Positions 60,288-64,000 of a DNA stretch of 64,000 bases are shown here, in pieces. The translations under genes were made by a program, and so were the position numbers. A model generated the notes under the pieces. It was not told the DNA's origin and made no database searches. It worked only from the letters and a program-made list of their open reading frames with translations. The stretch's first letter is position 1; each line of letters begins with the position of its first letter. Source of the DNA: Castor canadensis (taxonomy: Eukaryota; Chordata; Mammalia; Rodentia; Castoridae); assembly GCF_047511655.1 (NCBI RefSeq), contig NC_133387.1, forward strand, positions 140,488,853 through 140,552,852, written 5' to 3'.

Positions 60288-63200
60288 TTCTCTTTTCTTT
60301 TCGGTTGTGCTAGGATTAAAATTGAATTTAGGGTGTAGCACTTGCCTTCCACTTGAGGCACACTTCTATTTCTTTTGCTTTTACGTTGTTTTTCAGATGG
60401 GGACTCAACTTTTGCCTGGGTTGGCCTCAAACTGCAATCCTTCTACCTTTGCCGTCCCTGTAGTTTGGGATTATAGCCACACACCACCATGCCTGGCTAA
60501 AAATTTATATTTCTGATTTGTAAAGCTAATAAAGATAAGAAGAGTGAATAATAAATACCGAAATATCTTAAAAGCAAGGAAGTAAAAGTAGGAGAGCTTA
60601 GGCAAATCCTGTATTACAGTTAATAATTGTAATTTTTTAAAGCTCATGAATTTTGAATTTTAAAAGACCTTTTTGAAATAAAAATATCATTGCAAAATTT
60701 GTCTTTGTATACATGTATATATTCATATTTTTAATCGTCTGAAAATTGTCACCTGCCACCTGCCTTGAATGAGCCTGGGAAGTTTGCAGGTGTATAAATT
60801 TCTGTATGTAGGCATTGTAGAAAAACAAGAAGGCTCTGAGGTCAGTAAAAACTAATTTATACAGTCTTCCACTTTACCAGATACAGAGCATTACCATTCT
60901 TTTTTTTCAGTTGACTATCAGGGTAAGTTGAACCTAGTTAACTTAAGTATAGTTTTCTTATTGCTATTTGTAATTACTGAACTCTCATGTGGAAATGAGA
61001 GTCTGGAAATAGGCATCTTGAAAAATATCAAGTTTGCTCTGTTTTTATTCATTGCTTGCAATGAGAAAAGTAGTTTGAATTCTTTGGGGAAACTGCTTGA
61101 GTATCAGTAGTACCCACAGAAGGTACTATTGTACTGTCTTCAGAATGCCATTGTCACCTTTAACCTCAATTAGGGTTACATGCAAGGACTTTGACGTGTT
61201 GCTTGAGGTGGGATTTCCTTACTAATGTAGTTTGGAGCTCACAGAATGCATGTCTGAAACAGCTCCATAAATTCAGACCTATTGATGGGAGAGACTTAGA
61301 TGTTTAAAGTTTTTGAGTGGAATTAAGCATTAACTAAACAGTTTTTAAAATGGAATATTTCAAAATATATTTGAAACACTGGCTGAAAGAATTAATCAGA
61401 GAATCCTAAAGATATTTTTTGTGTGTTGGGGGTATTACAGCATACATTTTATTTTTTTCTGGATTTTTCACTCCTAAAAACTTATTAGCATATTATAGTT
61501 GTACCAGGGGTACATTGTGACATTTACAAAAGTGCTTACAATGTATCTTTTTTTTTTTTTTTATTCATATGTGCATACAACGTTTGGGTCATTTCTCCCC
61601 CCTCCCCTACCCTCCCCCGCCCTTACAGTATATCTTAATTAGATTCACTCCCTTCATCTTTTTCCTTTCTCCTTCTTCCTCCCACAAAGATATTTTGAAC
61701 ATGTTTGACAACTAGATTAGGTGAAATTCTTTTGCAGCTAATATTGTTGATTCTGAAACACCAGTAAATGTTCCTTTCTCAGTACTGCCCTTTGATGCAT
61801 AACGATTTCTGGGACTATGATATTTTTAGAGCCTTAATCCAGGCCTTGGGAAGCTGGTCAAATGGGAGCTTATTGTGGTTATGAAATTCCCTCACCTTAC
61901 TTGAGGTAGCGTAGCTTAGCACTTAGAAAATATCTACTCAGTAGTTCTTTTTTGACACTTGAGATTCTGAGTGTAGGTCTTGCTAGATTTTGAAGTGCTT
62001 AAGCTACCAACCTTGTTCACCCATTACATATGTTTGCTCTCAACTGCCAAACCCACCCAAGTACTGTTTTCTGTTGTTTGGGTAGTACAGGAAATAGTTT
62101 GTAAGACTGGATTTACATACATCCTATAGACAAAACAATGTAAATTTAAGCTGTTACATGTTTAGAAAACATTAAAAATGTTTAAACTTTATAGTTTTTA
62201 CATGTTTGTCATGTAGAAATGTCAAATCTTTTTTTTGAGAGATATATATTTTATTCAAAGAAAGTTGCAGGAAACTAATTTATTAACAAATTTAACACTA
62301 CTCATACTTAGGGAATTGTGTAGCTTTCTCAAACCTACTAGATTAAAGTGTTTTAGAAAAAAAATGTGGTCTGTGTTGGCTACATGCAGCTCTGGAGTTT
62401 TGTGAATGTGGGAAGGGAAATGACTGTTAGGAGGAAAAGCAGGATGCTCGGTAAGAAATGTCAAATCTTAATTATCTCAATAGAAAATTTTTAGGTTTTG
62501 AAATTGATCACAATTTACTTTTGGGCAATAATTTTACTTAAATGTTTTTTTCTTAAAACTTGGATTTTTTGATCACCTATTAACTGATTATCCAGTAGAT
62601 CTACATAAAAGTAGAGCAATCAGCTGTATTGTAAACTGTTTTATTGGTGTTATCATGCACAGTTTTATAATACTGTTTTTATTTCTCTTTATTAAATAGA
62701 CTCTGGAACTTCTTTACAGAATTACAAATGCACAGAATGTAACAGTTATTGTACAGAAAATGCTTGAATATTTACATCAGAGCAAAGAAGAGTATATCAT
62801 TGTCAATTTGGTTGGCAAAATAGCTGAGCTGGCTGAGAAATATCCTTTGCTTCTACCATGTGTCAGAAAATACTGTTATACGGTTACTTTAAAATGATTG
62901 CTACAGACATGGTTACTTGCAAGTTGAATTTAGGGACCCAGCAATAACTTGCATTCTTAAATTTCAAGCCTCTTATTATTAAAAAACAGGAATTTGTGTA
63001 GGTTCTTGGGGGATGGCTTTTTTCCTGCTTTCTTTCATTCAGTTTGTCAATATTTTGAGTAGTTTCCTTTCTGAGTAAAATCCTTGCCTTGAGGGAGAAT
63101 GAAGAGTACAAATCAGGATTCTAAAATGCATTCTTTAAGATATTGTTTATACTGGAAATTGTCGCAATAATGTAGTTGGAAACTCCATTTACAGTTTACT

Positions 63201-64000
63201 ATTCACCTTTTTTTAAAGTCTGGGGAACTTTACACAGCATAAAGACAATACCTTTTTTTTTTTTAAAGACATCTGCTCAGTGCTAAGAAAGAATGAATGA
63301 ATAATGTTAATCAAATTATCTTGGAAATAGCATAAGTATAATTTTGTTCTGGATAGTGCTGTAGTTCTGGCCCAGGAGAATAATAGAATTTTAGAACTGA
63401 TGAGGAACATACTAGAAAAGACATTAAATAACTTGTTCAAGATGACATAACAACATTTAGCCTTTCTGAAGTGGATATATTTTCAATTGTTTATTTGTCC
63501 CTAGTTAGCTAGTTCATTTCTCTAAATTATTTTGTATGTATTTATTTATTGGATGCCCATTATGTGTAAGCCTGATGCCAGATAAAGTTGTGTAAACTTA
63601 GTTTATTAAATAAATGTTTATTGAACACCCAAATTATATAAAACTGGAATGTGGAACATTTTATGGCAGAAGTTAAAGATAAAAAATGCCACAGTAGGAT
63701 GAGTTGGGGGTTATTCTTTTAAAAAGTTGGTGTAGAAAGGATAATTTTAGTAAGTGGCATTTGGAAGTATTCTTGTTCTTAACACTGTGGACACATATGC
63801 TCCTGATAATGCATGGTTTATTCAGACAATGAATGCTGTATTTTCAGTGGGAGGAGATGTAATACATCCTGATATTCCCAATAACTTTCTGAGACTGCTA
63901 GCAGAAGGTTGGTAAAGATTTTAAAATTAAATGTCTTTTTATTACAGATATTAGGAAATTTAGTGGAAATTAAAATAGTATTTCAATTTCTTTGTAGGTT
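34665..64000 (+). CDS. AP4E1: AP-4 complex subunit epsilon-1, exons 1-12 and start of 13 (partial gene)
   Basis: Large epsilon subunit of the heterotetrameric adaptor AP-4 (epsilon, beta4, mu4, sigma4), which acts at the trans-Golgi network without clathrin and sorts cargo such as ATG9A; human loss causes spastic paraplegia 51. Twelve complete exons join in frame to 476 residues plus one base, about 40% of the roughly 1137-residue human protein. This part is the alpha-solenoid trunk; the hinge and ear lie beyond the window. Start: ATG at 34665, with an in-frame TGA at 34626-34628, 13 codons upstream, ruling out a longer N terminus. Recognisable segments include MSDIVEKTLTALPG (1-14), YCEMLGYDASFGYIHAIKLA (exon 3), LFLHESHELLLLLVNTVVK (exon 4) and VPAPWLQIQLLRILGLLGKD (exon 7). 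No stop or frameshift interrupts the exons, so it looks functional. Introns are GT-AG except intron 11 (AT-AC). Coding lengths and phases are consistent at every junction. Confidence 0.98.
35398..35480 (+). mobile_element. ID-like SINE (intron 1)
   Basis: GGGCTGGGGCGTGGTGCAAA TGGTAGGGC, GGGTTCAACTCCCAGTACTG, A run. Confidence 0.85.
35722..35940 (+). mobile_element. B1-ID composite SINE (intron 1)
   Basis: B1 part CATGCCTATAATCCTAGCTC to GAGACCCTATTTC, then GGCTGGTGGAATGGCTCAAG and ATTCAAACCCAGTACTGAAA. Confidence 0.9.
36846..36917 (+). CDS. AP4E1: AP4E1 coding exon 2 (residues 51-74)
   Basis: A 72-bp exon after acceptor TTTTTCAG and before donor GTAAGT, phase 0 on both sides. It encodes EEEKLIQQELNCLKATISAP and then TTTP. 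The last residue is Pro where I recall Leu in human. Because it is in-frame at both ends, skipping would not shift the frame. Confidence 0.97.
37276..37295 (+). repeat. C20 homopolymer
   Basis: Twenty consecutive C at the tail side of a minus-strand ID SINE. Homopolymers this long are prone to length change and sequencing error. Confidence 0.85.
37296..37380 (-). mobile_element. ID-like SINE (intron 2)
   Basis: GGTGCTAGTGATTGAACATA then TCTTTATCACTGAACTACAT CCCCAGCC. Confidence 0.75.
37645..37745. mobile_element. L1 tail fragment (intron 2)
   Basis: TTTTTTTTATCAACATGTAA TAATTGTACA and GGGTAGAGGGTGATAATTCA resemble an L1 3' UTR; low certainty. Confidence 0.4.
38705..38925 (+). mobile_element. 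B1-ID composite SINE (intron 2)
   Basis: GGGTGTGGTGGCTCACACCT TTAATCC to CAGAGTTCAAACCCCAGACC, A run. Confidence 0.85.
38990..39135 (-). mobile_element. B1 SINE (intron 2)
   Basis: (TTTTG)n, then CAGGGTCTCACTATGCAGCT to GGGATTACAGGAATGTGCCA. Confidence 0.85.
39440..39570 (-). mobile_element. B1 SINE (intron 2)
   Basis: GAGACAGGTTCTTGCTATGT TGCCCATGCTGG to ACAGGCATGCAC. Confidence 0.75.
39590..39678 (-). mobile_element. ID-like SINE (intron 2)
   Basis: ATACTGAGATTTGAACTCAG GACC, GCTTTTACCACTTGAGCCAC. Confidence 0.85.
39895..40220 (+). mobile_element. B1-ID composite SINE with duplicated B1 part (intron 2)
   Basis: Two B1-like heads (GGTGGCTCACACCTATAGTC at 39906 and GGTAATACATGCCTGTTATC near 40024), then GGGCTGGGGGTGTGGCTGAC and GAGTTCAAACCCTATTTCCC. 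Confidence 0.8.
40340..40430 (-). mobile_element. ID-like SINE (intron 2)
   Basis: GGTGGTACTGGGCTTTGTTT GAACTCAGGGCC, CATACCACTTGAGGCACTCC. Confidence 0.8.
40549..40672 (+). CDS. AP4E1: AP4E1 coding exon 3 (residues 75-116)
   Basis: A 124-bp exon from KMMKECMVRLIYCEMLGYDA to LLEKRV, leaving one G of the Gly116 codon before donor GTATGT. Acceptor TTTGTTTTTCAG. It encodes the first conserved trunk helices of an adaptin large chain. Confidence 0.98.
40745..41008 (+). mobile_element. L1 3' end plus downstream segment with second poly(A) (intron 3)
   Basis: 40745-40816 is the plus-strand L1 3' end (TGTATGCACATATGAATAAT AAAAAAAT). It is followed by ~180 bases of other sequence with AATAAAAATG and a final A run (40997-41008). 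GAATGACA flanks the whole at 40737-40744 and 41009-41016. Confidence 0.65.
41255..41350 (-). mobile_element. ID-like SINE (intron 3)
   Basis: GGTACTGGGATTTGAATTCA GGGC, CACTGTACTACTTGAGCCAT. Confidence 0.85.
41430..41548 (-). mobile_element. B1 SINE (intron 3)
   Basis: T run, GACAGGGTCTCATTATGTAG to GCATGTACCACCACACTCAG. Confidence 0.85.
41560..41680 (-). mobile_element. B1 SINE (intron 3)
   Basis: GAGACAGGGTTGCACTGCTG to GTGTACTACCACACCTGACT, tandem with the preceding B1. Confidence 0.85.
41700..41805 (+). mobile_element. ID-like SINE (intron 3)
   Basis: GCTGAAGACTGAGGATGTAG and GTGATAGAGTGCTTGTTCAG, tail with AAAT units. Confidence 0.65.
42460..42678 (+). mobile_element. B1-ID composite SINE (intron 3)
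   Basis: GGGCACTGGTGGTTGACACC TGTAATCC, GGCTGGTGGAGTGGCTCAAG, TTTCAAACCCCAATACTGCC, A run. A well-preserved representative of the family. Confidence 0.92.
42728..42858 (+). mobile_element. B1 SINE (intron 3)
   Basis: AATGCCTATAATCTAAGTGC to CCTATCCCATAAAACAG. Confidence 0.8.
43785..43865 (-). mobile_element. ID-like SINE (intron 3)
   Basis: GGTGGTGGGGTCACACCTAG GGCC, CTCTTGCCACTGAGCAGCAG. Confidence 0.7.
44010..44085 (-). mobile_element. ID-like SINE (intron 3)
   Basis: TTCTGAGAATTGAACCCAAG GTCTTGTACATGCTAAATGC. Confidence 0.65.
44520..44728 (-). mobile_element. ID plus B1 SINE (intron 3)
   Basis: GGGATCAAACCCAAGGCCTT and CTGTACCACTGAGCTACATC, then GAGACAGGGTGTTGAACTTG to GGGATTACAAGCCTGTACTT. 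Confidence 0.85.
44820..44945 (+). mobile_element. ID-like SINE with purine-rich tail (intron 3)
   Basis: GACTAGGGGCATAGTTTAAG TGGGAGAGCC and GAGTTCAATCCCTAGTATGG, then a G/A-only-like tail of GGAGG repeats. Confidence 0.75.
45207..45280 (+). CDS. AP4E1: AP4E1 coding exon 4 (residues 116-140)
   Basis: A 74-bp exon that completes Gly116, encodes YLAVSLFLHESHELLLLLVN and TVVK, and ends in phase 0 before GTAAGA. The acceptor is TTTTTTATAG. Confidence 0.98.
45840..46184 (-). mobile_element. ID plus duplicated B1-like SINE (intron 4)
   Basis: GGTATTAGGGTTTGAACCTA, then two B1-like blocks (CATGTTTATGCCTGGGTGGG and TTGCCCTGGCTGGCCTCAAT), ending GTGAGCCACTGGTGCCTGG. A G13 run lies at 46073-46085. 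Confidence 0.8.
46185..46400. repeat. 108-bp tandem duplication, one mismatch (intron 4)
   Basis: 46185-46292 and 46293-46400 are identical except A at 46215 versus G at 46323. The unit starts GCTTGTATTAGTCTTTTGAT. The left edge coincides with the end of a SINE. Confidence 0.95.
46814..46935 (+). CDS. AP4E1: AP4E1 coding exon 5 (residues 141-181)
   Basis: A 122-bp exon, DLQSTNLVEVCMALTIVSQI through DKLQHS, ending with AA of the Lys181 codon before donor GTAAGT. It contains FPREMIP, where I recall FPCEMIP in human. Confidence 0.98.
47112..47340 (+). mobile_element. B1-ID composite SINE (intron 5)
   Basis: GGCGCTGGAGGCTCACACCT, ATGGCTGGAGGAGTGGCTCA, then A-run and GAAA tail. The A-box-to-B-box part has a small deletion. 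Confidence 0.85.
47652..47745 (+). mobile_element. B1 SINE, truncated (intron 5)
   Basis: GGGTGTGGTAGTTCACATCT ATAATCCCAGC. Confidence 0.75.
47935..48020 (+). mobile_element. ID-like SINE (intron 5)
   Basis: CAGGGCTGGGAATGTAGTTG, GGAATTGATCCTGAGCACTG, A-rich tail. Confidence 0.75.
48065..48400 (+). mobile_element. B1-ID composite SINE with doubled B1 part (intron 5)
   Basis: GAGCCTAGTAGCTCACAGCT, GGATGTGGTGGTATGCCCCT, then GGGGACATGGCAGAAGTGGT AGAGTGCCTG and AACCCCAATAATGC. Confidence 0.8.
48430..48552 (+). mobile_element. B1 SINE (intron 5)
   Basis: GATGCTGTACACCTATAGTC to GTGATACCCTGTCTCAAAAG. Confidence 0.8.
48747..48906 (+). CDS. AP4E1: AP4E1 coding exon 6 (residues 181-234)
   Basis: A 160-bp exon that completes Lys181 and continues EIIRRKTVLALYKFHLIAPN to HIYLRLIK, phase 0, donor GTAAGT. 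The acceptor is a T-rich tract ending CCTTAG. Confidence 0.98.
48907..50353 (+). other. AP4E1 intron 6
   Basis: 1447 bp, unusually free of SINEs compared with the neighbouring introns. A short CA-rich stretch lies near 49449-49478. I see no other feature. Confidence 0.85.
50354..50520 (+). CDS. AP4E1: AP4E1 coding exon 7 (residues 235-290)
   Basis: A 167-bp exon, ENSSGYKDLTGSFVTILKQV through LGKDDQ plus AG of the Arg290 codon, before donor GTAAAC. The acceptor is a T run ending GATGTAG. Confidence 0.98.
51830..51912 (-). mobile_element. ID-like SINE (intron 7)
   Basis: GGTGGTATCAGAGTTTGAAC TCAGGGCC, CTACCTCTTGAGCTACTCTC. Confidence 0.85.
52397..53175 (-). mobile_element. Young 5'-truncated L1, ~0.78 kb (intron 7)
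   Basis: T-rich tail, CATATGTGCATACAAGGCTT, C-rich block, ORF2 end. A 21-bp repeat at 52376-52396 and 53176-53196 flanks it, including AACTTTGAGATTTTATTT. CCCAA at the right end is also native L1 sequence, so the 5' junction was formed at microhomology. Antisense to AP4E1. Confidence 0.93.
54366..54439 (+). CDS. AP4E1: AP4E1 coding exon 8 (residues 290-315)
   Basis: A 74-bp exon, TSELMYDVLDESLRRAELNH then NVTY, flanked by split codons for Arg290 and Ala315. Acceptor TTTTAAACAG is pyrimidine-poor near the AG; donor GTAGGT. Confidence 0.97.
54506..54603 (-). mobile_element. Extremely truncated L1 3' UTR insertion (intron 8)
   Basis: About 98 bp: AAATTTATTAGCATATAATA GTTGTACAGGGGG. TAAATCTATG flanks it at 54496-54505 and 54604-54613. 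Confidence 0.8.
55430..55930. repeat. Ancient degenerate internally repeated block (intron 8)
   Basis: GC-richer block with loosely repeated motifs such as GAGGAGGTCTGTGGAAGG, GAGGAGGCCTAGTGGAGAG and AGTAATGAGGTA (twice, 55673 and 55768). It looks like an old L1 5' region or LTR internal part; family unresolved. Confidence 0.4.
57140..57800 (-). mobile_element. L1 3' end, older 3' UTR type (intron 8)
   Basis: AAAAATTTATTAGTATATAG TAGTTGTACAGGGGGTGG, pyrimidine-rich 3' UTR, extending to about 57800. Confidence 0.75.
57683..57777. repeat. 95-nt pure pyrimidine tract (intron 8)
   Basis: No A or G in 95 consecutive bases on the + strand (C/T only, with CT and CTTT units), inside or at the end of the L1 3' UTR. 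Confidence 0.9.
57837..57950 (-). mobile_element. B1 SINE (intron 8)
   Basis: GAGACATGGTCTTGCCATGT AGCCCAGGCTGG to CTGCACCACATTGC. Confidence 0.8.
58395..58540 (+). mobile_element. L2 LINE 3' end (intron 8)
   Basis: TAGAATGTGAGCTCCTTGAG GATAGGC and GTTCACTGCTGTATCCATAG, then GGCACATTTGAGGTGTTCAG. Confidence 0.8.
58753..58875 (+). CDS. AP4E1: AP4E1 coding exon 9 (residues 315-356)
   Basis: A 123-bp exon, ILFECVHTVYSIYPKSELLE through INLKYL, starting after TTCTTCTTCAG and ending with G of the Gly356 codon before GTAAGA. Confidence 0.98.
58876..58977 (+). other. AP4E1 intron 9 (short)
   Basis: Only 102 bp, donor GTAAGA, acceptor TGTTTCTAG. Near the lower size range for a vertebrate intron. 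Confidence 0.95.
58978..59087 (+). CDS. AP4E1: AP4E1 coding exon 10 (residues 356-392)
   Basis: A 110-bp exon, LKALTYVIQQDPTLALQHQM through PIIKRE, phase 0 at its end, donor GTAAAC. It is separated from exon 9 by only 102 bp. Confidence 0.98.
59212..59330 (-). mobile_element. B1 SINE (intron 10)
   Basis: (GTTT)n, GAGACAGGGTCTTGCTTTGT to GGCATGTACCACCACC. Confidence 0.8.
60250..60505 (-). mobile_element. ID plus B1 SINE behind a CT-rich tail (intron 10)
   Basis: CT-rich 60250-60300, TTGTGCTAGGATTAAAATTG, CACTTGAGGCACACTTC, then TTTGCCTGGGTTGGCCTCAA to CACACACCACCATGCCTGGC. Confidence 0.75.
61475..61700 (-). mobile_element. L1 3' end interrupted by a younger L1 tail (intron 10)
   Basis: AAACTTATTAGCATATTATA GTTGTACCAGGGG continues after 61627 with TATATCTTAATTAGATTCAC, the normal order in this 3' UTR. 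Confidence 0.8.
61549..61618 (-). mobile_element. Young L1 tail nested in the older L1 (intron 10)
   Basis: T run, TATTCATATGTGCATACAAC GTTTGGGTC and C-rich block. Flanks CTTACAATGTATCTT (left) and CTTACAGTATATCTT (right) agree at 13 of 15 bases, an aged target duplication. Confidence 0.75.
62700..62839 (+). CDS. AP4E1: AP4E1 coding exon 11 (residues 393-439)
   Basis: A 140-bp exon, TLELLYRITNAQNVTVIVQK through KIAELAE plus AA of the Lys439 codon. The acceptor is GT-AG type (ATTAAATAG), but the exon ends directly at ATATCCTTT with no GT nearby. That is a U12-type AT-AC donor. The protein continues in frame only if this donor is joined to the AC at 63793-63794. Confidence 0.96.
62840..63794 (+). 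other. AP4E1: AP4E1 intron 11: U12-type AT-AC (minor spliceosome) intron
   Basis: The intron begins ATATCCTTT (62840-62848), the textbook U12 AT-AC donor. It ends CAC (63792-63794), and has TTCTTAAC at 63776-63783, close to the U12 branch consensus TTCCTTAAC, with the branch A about 12 nt from the acceptor. There is no polypyrimidine tract next to the acceptor, as expected. Retention would add 18 codons and stop at TGA 62895-62897. The rest is AT-rich with no repeat I can name, except a weak MIR-like stretch near 63540-63600. Confidence 0.93.
63795..63907 (+). CDS. AP4E1: AP4E1 coding exon 12 (residues 439-477)
   Basis: A 113-bp exon that completes Lys439 and encodes YAPDNAWFIQTMNAVFSVGG through NNFLRLLAE plus one G. 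It begins after an AC acceptor. Its donor is GTTGGT, weaker than the GTAAAG four bases downstream; only the upstream site keeps the frame into exon 13. Confidence 0.93.
63908..63997 (+). other. AP4E1 intron 12 (short)
   Basis: 90 bp, from GTTGGT to CTTTGTAG. Inferred from reading frame; the donor choice is discussed under findings. Confidence 0.8.
63998..64000 (+). CDS. AP4E1: AP4E1 exon 13, first three bases
   Basis: The acceptor CTTTGTAG at 63990-63997 is followed by GTT at the window edge. With the G left by exon 12 this gives Gly then a codon starting T, matching the Gly-Phe I recall after LLAE in human AP-4 epsilon. Confidence 0.8.

Larger units (their letters stand above)
59088..62699 (+). 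other. AP4E1 intron 10
   Basis: 3612 bp. A B1 (59212-59330), a SINE with CT-rich flank (60250-60505) and an L1 3' end with a second, nested L1 tail (61475-61700). 59340-60240, 60510-61470 and 61705-62690 have no feature I can support. Confidence 0.9.

Noticed and set aside
62840-62900. A GT-AG donor for exon 11
   Set aside because: No GT near the codon for Lys439 keeps the frame, while ATATCCTTT fits exactly with the AC and branch site at the other end.

Overview
This is a stretch of rodent nuclear chromosome carrying one protein-coding gene. From about 34.67 kb to the right edge, on the + strand, lie the first 12 coding exons, and the first 3 bases of a 13th, of AP4E1. AP4E1 encodes the epsilon subunit of the trans-Golgi adaptor complex AP-4. 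I recognise it because the joined exons give 476 residues almost identical, as I recall it, to human AP-4 epsilon. The window ends inside the gene. No bacterial, viral or organellar gene is present.

The repeats point to a rodent: many B1-like (7SL-derived) SINEs, ID-like SINEs with tRNA-type A and B boxes, B1-ID composites, and young L1s whose 3' end carries a recurrent C-rich block next to a TATGTGCATACA-like motif. B1-ID composites plus this L1 suggest a beaver-like or squirrel-like lineage, Castor most likely. That assignment is an inference from memory.

Layout. 1-33.9 kb is intergenic: layered L1s (mostly minus strand), SINEs, MIR, L2, MER5/MER20-type hAT remnants and ERVL-MaLR LTR pieces, with unique stretches between. 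I see no supported protein gene there. A minus-strand 5S rRNA retropseudogene sits inside an old L1 at 10.65 kb. About 33.98-34.88 kb is a CpG island with the AP4E1 promoter and exon 1; it holds four tandem 21-bp units, each with an ETS-type GGAAGT core. From 34.8 kb onward are exons 1-12 with introns of 90 bp to 4.5 kb, loaded with SINEs and a few young L1s.

Best findings: (1) intron 11 has the full signature of a U12-type AT-AC intron; (2) the 5S pseudogene is tailless, with exact target duplications and a three-base microhomology explaining its priming; (3) the 4 x 21-bp ETS-core array in the promoter; (4) an out-of-frame upstream ORF overlapping the AP4E1 start that stays open across two splice junctions for 100 codons; (5) a possible L1 3' transduction in intron 3; (6) a near-perfect 108-bp tandem duplication in intron 4. 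I found no clearly new multi-gene system. Repeat family names and repeat edges are from memory and approximate; exon edges are to the base.
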